Below are positions 39,572-43,507 of a stretch of DNA of 43,507 nt, piece after piece. Numbering within the stretch: position 1 is the first letter of the stretch; each line of letters opens with the position of its first letter. The notes beneath the pieces are model-generated. The model made no database searches and had not been told where the DNA came from. It worked only from the letters and a program-made list of their open reading frames with translations. Origin of the DNA: Limiplasma sp045538465 (GTDB lineage: Bacteria; Bacillota; Clostridia; Christensenellales; Aristaeellaceae); NCBI GenBank assembly GCA_045538465.1, contig JAZSRK010000083.1:1-43507 (forward strand), in the 5' to 3' direction. The position numbers and the translations under genes are program-made.

Positions 39572-41292
39572 TGACAGAATGGGGCAAGAAATTAAACCCG
39601 GAGGCTGTATTGCAGGAGTACCCCCGCCCGCAGATGAAGCGGGAAAGCTATCTGAACCTGAATGGCGCTTGGGATTACGCCATTACGGACTCAGATGTCC
39701 AGCCCAGTGCATGGGACGGCTCTATTTTGGTGCCCTTCTCCCCCGAAAGCGTGCTCAGCGGCGTAAATCGTACGCTGCAAAACGAGCAGACCCTGTGGTA
39801 TCATCGCAGCCTTGTACTGCCTGATGGCTTTCTGCCTGAAAACGGCCGCCTGCTGTTGCATTTCGGCGCAGTGGATCAGGAAGCGGTCGTTTTGCTCAAC
39901 GGCAAGGAAATGGGCAGCCACATCGGCGGCTACAATGCCTTTACCATCGATTTGACCGATGGGCTGTGCCAAGGTAAAAACCAACTGGTCGTCAAAGTGA
40001 AGGACGAAACGGATGCCGGTTCCCGTAGCCGCGGCAAACAGAAAACCGATCGGGGCGGCATCTGGTATACGCCCCAGAGCGGCATCTGGCAGACTGTATG
40101 GCTGGAAGCTGTGCCAGCAAAGTATATCCACAATTTGCAGATGATCCCCCATGTTGATACAGCAGAACTGGAGGTGACCGTGCAATCGGATGCGGCTGAA
40201 AAATGCGAATGCACCGTCACATTGCAAGGGGTCAGCCATACGCTTCAAACCAATACACCCACTTGCCTGCCGGTGAAAGATGTGCAGCTATGGAGCCCTG
40301 AAAACCCGCATTTGGAACCTTTTTCCGTGCAGCTGGGCGACGATCGGGTGGAAAGCTACTTTGCCATGCGCTGCGTGAGCGTCCAAAAGGACGACAAGGG
40401 CATCATGCGCCTGTTTCTGAACGGAAAACCCTATTTCCACAATGGTTTGCTGGATCAGGGCTACTGGCCGGACGGTCTGTACACTGCCCCCAGCGACGAA
40501 GCCTTGATCTACGACATCCAAACCGCCAAGGATCTGGGCTTCAACATGCTGCGCAAGCACATCAAAGTGGAACCCATGCGCTGGTATTATCACTGCGACC
40601 GCATCGGCATGCTGGTGTGGCAGGATATGCCCAGCGGCGGCGGCAAATACAAGCTGCCCGTCATTTCTGCGCCATTGGTGACCGGTATCCACCTCAAGGA
40701 CAAGCATTACCGCTGGTTTGCCCGTGAGGATGCGGTGCAGCGTGATGCCTATTACGAGGAACTGGAAGAGATGATCCTTCAGCTGCGCAATGTACCCTCC
40801 ATCGTTTTGTGGGTACCCTTTAACGAGGGCTGGGGACAATTCGATGCCGCCAAGGCCTGCGAGCTGATCAAAGAACTGGATGCCACCCGCATCATCGACC
40901 ACGCCAGCGGCTGGCACGATCAAGGCATTGGCCAGCTGCAAAGCCTGCATGTGTACTTCCGTCCCTATCGCTTCAAGCCCGACAAGAAGGGGCGCGCCGT
41001 TGTGCTGAGCGAATTTGGCGGCTACAATCTGCGTGTGGAGGGACATTGCTTCAACCAGATCGATTTCGGTTATAAGAAGCTCAACGACGAAAACGAACTA
41101 TGGGCTGCCTATGAAAAACTATTCCGTGAGCAGATTCTCCCTGCCATAGGCGAAGGTCTTGCAGCGACGGTCTACACCCAAGTAAGTGACGTGGAAGATG
41201 AGCTGAACGGTCTTTTCACCTACGACAGAGCAGTGGTCAAGCTGCCGGCCGATAAGCTGAAAGCCCTTAACCAAGAGATCGCAAAGCAATAA
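39565..41292 (+). CDS. Glycoside hydrolase family 2 enzyme
   Basis: The product is 575 residues with no signal peptide, so it is cytoplasmic. The N-terminal sugar-binding jelly roll reads LNLNGAWDYAITD and LLLHFGAVDQEAVVLLNGKEMGSHIGGYNAF. An immunoglobulin-like domain and the TIM-barrel catalytic domain follow. The acid/base lies in LWVPFNEGWGQFD (Glu421) and the nucleophile in VVLSEFGGYN (Glu483). RGGIWYTPQSGIWQTVWLE is a segment frequent in small GH2 enzymes annotated beta-galactosidase or beta-glucuronidase. The substrate is not certain. AGGAGG lies 10 nt before the start, which overlaps the transporter stop by 7 nt, indicating coupled uptake and hydrolysis. Confidence 0.9.
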   Translation: MLMTEWGKKLNPEAVLQEYPRPQMKRESYLNLNGAWDYAITDSDVQPSAWDGSILVPFSPESVLSGVNRTLQNEQTLWYHRSLVLPDGFLPENGRLLLHFGAVDQEAVVLLNGKEMGSHIGGYNAFTIDLTDGLCQGKNQLVVKVKDETDAGSRSRGKQKTDRGGIWYTPQSGIWQTVWLEAVPAKYIHNLQMIPHVDTAELEVTVQSDAAEKCECTVTLQGVSHTLQTNTPTCLPVKDVQLWSPENPHLEPFSVQLGDDRVESYFAMRCVSVQKDDKGIMRLFLNGKPYFHNGLLDQGYWPDGLYTAPSDEALIYDIQTAKDLGFNMLRKHIKVEPMRWYYHCDRIGMLVWQDMPSGGGKYKLPVISAPLVTGIHLKDKHYRWFAREDAVQRDAYYEELEEMILQLRNVPSIVLWVPFNEGWGQFDAAKACELIKELDATRIIDHASGWHDQGIGQLQSLHVYFRPYRFKPDKKGRAVVLSEFGGYNLRVEGHCFNQIDFGYKKLNDENELWAAYEKLFREQILPAIGEGLAATVYTQVSDVEDELNGLFTYDRAVVKLPADKLKALNQEIAKQ

Positions 41293-41307
41293 AGGAGGTG
41301 CGCCCCA

Positions 41308-42057
41308 ATGAAGCTGGAAAAAGTGATCGCTGTTCGCTCCAATAAAACCGTTTATCTGGATGGCGATCGTGCGATCAAAGTATTCAACAACGATTACAGC
41401 AAAGCCGATGTGCTTAACGAAGCCTTGAATCAAGCCCGTGTGGAAGAGACCGGGCTGCCCATACCCGGTCTGCACGAAGTGACCAAAGTAAATGGTCAAT
41501 GGGCCATCGTGATCGACTATATCGAAGGCAAAACGCTGGCGGAGCTGATGGAAGAAAACCCTGACCGCTACGATGAATACATGGAGCTGTTTGTGAAGCT
41601 GCAACTGGAGATCCATCGCCACACCTGCCCCATGCTGGGCAAGTTGAAGGACAAGATGAACCGCAAGATCAGCCAAAGCGCCTTGGATGCCACCACTCGC
41701 TATGAGCTGCACACCCGCTTGGAAGGCATGCCCAAGCATAATAAGCTGTGCCACGGCGATTTTGAGCCTCGCAATGTGATCATTCGGGAGGATGGCACTG
41801 CCTATATTCTGGATTGGGCCCATGCCACCCAAGGCAATGCCAGCGCCGATGCAGCCCGTACCTACTTGCTATTTTGGCTCAACGGCGATGTAGCCGGTGC
41901 AGAGAAATACCTGCGGCTTTTCTGCAAGAGGAGCGATACCGCTTTGCAGTACATTCAGAAATGGATCCCAATCGTGGCTGCCAGCCAGAGCGTGAAAGGC
42001 AAACCCGAGGAGCGGGAGTTTCTGCTGCAATGGGCCAATGTGATGGATTATGAATAA
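41308..42057 (+). CDS. APH/choline kinase-fold phosphotransferase
   Basis: The product is 249 residues with a kinase-like fold. Features are AIKVFNNDYSKADVLNEAL (the beta-3 Lys and following helix), the hinge AIVIDYIEGKTLAELM, the catalytic loop LCHGDFEPRNVII (Asp151, Asn156) and the metal-binding YILDWAHATQGNASADAART (Asp169). It resembles aminoglycoside phosphotransferase-family proteins of unknown substrate. As the last gene after a sugar importer and glycosidase, a sugar or sugar-alcohol kinase role is possible but unproven. Antibiotic resistance should not be inferred. AAAGGAGG lies 8 nt before the start, 15 nt after the glycosidase stop. Confidence 0.85.
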   Translation: MKLEKVIAVRSNKTVYLDGDRAIKVFNNDYSKADVLNEALNQARVEETGLPIPGLHEVTKVNGQWAIVIDYIEGKTLAELMEENPDRYDEYMELFVKLQLEIHRHTCPMLGKLKDKMNRKISQSALDATTRYELHTRLEGMPKHNKLCHGDFEPRNVIIREDGTAYILDWAHATQGNASADAARTYLLFWLNGDVAGAEKYLRLFCKRSDTALQYIQKWIPIVAASQSVKGKPEEREFLLQWANVMDYE

Positions 42058-42062
42058 GCACG

Positions 42063-42097
42063 AAAATCCCCGTCAAGCAACGCTTGACGGGGATTTT
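42063..42097. terminator. Bidirectional terminator
   Basis: Perfect arms AAAATCCCCGTCAAGC and GCTTGACGGGGATTTT with a 3-nt loop. It serves the kinase gene (plus) and the carboxyltransferase gene (minus). Confidence 0.93.
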
Positions 42098-42110
42098 CTA
42101 TGCCCAAACC

Positions 42111-43507
42111 TTACACAGGCATGGTCTTCTGCTCCATGTTCAGCATGGTGGAATCCACCTTCAGCTGGGCAGCCTGACGATACTGGAAGAACTTGGGGGC
42201 AACCTGCGGGAACATGGCATAGCTGAGCACGTCTTCTTCCTGCATGTAGTAATCCCGGATCTCTTCGCGATACTTTTCCAGTTCCGGGGGAATATCATCG
42301 GCAGGACGATGAGTGATCACCTTGTCATCGCCGATGCACTTCTTGCGCACTTCGGGATCCACTTCGGCGGGCAGCTTGCCGTATTCGCCACGAAGCAAGC
42401 CCTTGGATTCCTTGGTGACCATCTTGTAGCGCTCGCCGCCCAGAATGTTCATAACAGCCTGAGTACCGACGATCTGGCTGGTGGGAGTGACCAGCGGCGG
42501 CAGACCGAAGTCCTTACGCACGCGCGGCACTTCGGCCAGCACATCGTAGTACTTATCCATGGCGTTGGCCTGCTTCAGCTGGCCGATCAGGTTGGACAGC
42601 ATGCCGCCGGGAACCTGATAGATCAGGGTGTTGGCATCGGTCGCCAGCACACGGGCAGGATCACGCCAGCCGTCCTGAGTCAGTTCCTCAGCAACCTTGC
42701 GGAAGTGAGCAGCGATCTCGGTGAGAGCGACCAGATCCAGACCGGTGTCATACTCGGTGCCCTGCAGAGTGGCAACGATGGACTCGGTGGTGGGCTGGGA
42801 GGTACCGTTACCCAGAGCAGAGATACAGGTATCCACAACATCTGCGCCGGCTTCAATAGCCTTGAGCAGGGTCATGGCACCGGTACCGGTGGTGTCATGG
42901 GTGTGCAGTACAATGGGCAGGCTGGTCTCCTTCTTCAGCCGCTTGATGAGGCTGTAGGCGCTGTAGGGCAGCAGGAGGTTGGCCATGTCCTTGATGCAGA
43001 TCAGGTCGGCGCCCATCTTTTCGATGTCGGCAGCCAGCTTGACGAAGTAATCCTCGGTGTGCACATCGCTGATGGTATAGCTCATGGCTACCTCAGCCTT
43101 GCCGCCGTACTTCTTGGTAGCGGTAACGGCAGTCTGCATGTTGCGCAGGTCGTTGAGGGCGTCGAAGCAGCGGATGATGTCGATGCCGTTTTCCACAGCC
43201 TTCTTGACGAAGAACTCAACAACATCATCGGAGTAGTGCTTGTAGCCCAGCAGGTTCTGGCCGCGCAGCAGCATCTGCAGCTTGGTGTTGGGCATGGCCT
43301 TGCGCAGCTTGCGCAGGCGCTCCCAGGGATCTTCATTCAGGAAGCGCAGGCAGCTGTCAAAGGTAGCGCCGCCCCAGCACTCCAGAGAGTAGTAGCCCAC
43401 TTTGTCCAGCTTCTCGAGCATGGGCTCCATCTGGGAAAACTTCATGCGCGTTGCGGCCTGACTCTGGTGACCGTCGCGCAGGATGGTATCAGTAATTCCA
43501 ACCTTAG
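42111..43507 (-). CDS. Pyruvate carboxylase subunit B / oxaloacetate decarboxylase alpha, partial at the 5' end
   Basis: 465 codons are visible and the frame runs off the window end. The first visible residues are KVGITDTILRDGHQSQAATR, so only about two residues are missing. The DRE-TIM barrel carboxyltransferase shows the metal-binding RDGHQS, LLRGQNLLGYKHY, the carboxylated-lysine-type ICIKDMANLL, the metal-binding LHTHDTTGTGAM and GNGTSQPTTES. The C-terminal helical domain ends NMEQKTMPV with no biotinyl domain or AMKM motif. A separate biotin carrier subunit is therefore expected elsewhere. It interconverts pyruvate and oxaloacetate together with a biotin carboxylase or a sodium-pump decarboxylase. 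Which of the two applies cannot be told from this subunit. Confidence 0.92.
   Translation of the reverse strand, partial: KVGITDTILRDGHQSQAATRMKFSQMEPMLEKLDKVGYYSLECWGGATFDSCLRFLNEDPWERLRKLRKAMPNTKLQMLLRGQNLLGYKHYSDDVVEFFVKKAVENGIDIIRCFDALNDLRNMQTAVTATKKYGGKAEVAMSYTISDVHTEDYFVKLAADIEKMGADLICIKDMANLLLPYSAYSLIKRLKKETSLPIVLHTHDTTGTGAMTLLKAIEAGADVVDTCISALGNGTSQPTTESIVATLQGTEYDTGLDLVALTEIAAHFRKVAEELTQDGWRDPARVLATDANTLIYQVPGGMLSNLIGQLKQANAMDKYYDVLAEVPRVRKDFGLPPLVTPTSQIVGTQAVMNILGGERYKMVTKESKGLLRGEYGKLPAEVDPEVRKKCIGDDKVITHRPADDIPPELEKYREEIRDYYMQEEDVLSYAMFPQVAPKFFQYRQAAQLKVDSTMLNMEQKTMPV

Noticed and set aside
41308..42057. Aminoglycoside resistance gene
   Set aside because: The fold matches APH, but the sequence does not resemble known resistance enzymes, and it sits in a sugar-utilisation operon.

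Overview
The window looks like a chromosomal segment of a low-to-mid-GC Gram-positive anaerobe, most likely class Clostridia and probably a gut lineage. The evidence is sigma-A style promoters (TTGnnn-17-TATAAT), strong AGGAGG ribosome sites, a SpoIID-type protein, a 2[4Fe-4S] ferredoxin, lipoprotein-type secretion, a CCA-encoded tRNA, and a biotin-domain-free pyruvate/oxaloacetate carboxyltransferase subunit. This placement is inference from gene content. There is no 16S gene or other marker in the window.

Layout. 1-186: the right part of a structured interspersed element abutting a terminator. 190-4509 (minus): a coupled operon of a phosphodiester glycosidase-like exported protein, an Lgt-like membrane protein, an O6-alkylguanine-DNA methyltransferase and pyruvate kinase. 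4711-10965 (plus): a polysaccharide deacetylase-like enzyme and an RsuA/RluB pseudouridine synthase. These are followed by an uncharacterised three-gene set (tandem-repeat protein, two-TM protein, membrane-anchored Hsp70/actin-fold ATPase) and an ApbE lipoprotein. 11033-11617 (minus): an HD-domain hydrolase. 11751-20339: a hexuronate catabolism locus. uxaB-uxaA-eda-kdgK-SDR runs on the minus strand, with a divergent LacI regulator and uxaC on the plus strand. Two matching 16-bp operator-like palindromes sit just downstream of the two divergent promoters. Together the enzymes take galacturonate to tagaturonate, altronate, KDG, KDPG, and then pyruvate plus glyceraldehyde 3-phosphate.

20554-22259: a CNNM/CorC-type membrane protein, then a 208-bp structured element flanked by two identical 43-bp copies of a terminator hairpin. 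22260-27383: traX divergent from an arsR-potABCD polyamine-uptake operon. 27443-31400 (minus): two transcription units. The first encodes a His-rich one-TM protein and a DUF4230-like protein. The second encodes a MotA/ExbB/ZorA-like protein with a long tail, a MotB/ZorB-like protein with about twenty heptads and an OmpA domain, and a small exported protein. This is an ion-driven motor without flagellar genes or Zorya effectors. 31512-34480 (minus): a LacI regulator and a SpoIID-SH3b protein. 34698-34783: tRNA-Leu(UAA). 34989-36021: an unknown two-TM protein and a ferredoxin. 36221-38098 (minus): a HerA-like DUF853 ATPase. 38261-42057 (plus): a sugar transporter, a family 2 glycosidase and an APH-like kinase. 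42111 to the end (minus): a carboxyltransferase subunit running off the window.

Three things most deserve follow-up. One is the element that sits next to exactly duplicated terminator hairpins. Another is the standalone ZorAB-like motor operon. The third is the Hsp70-like ATPase/two-TM/36-residue-repeat gene set.
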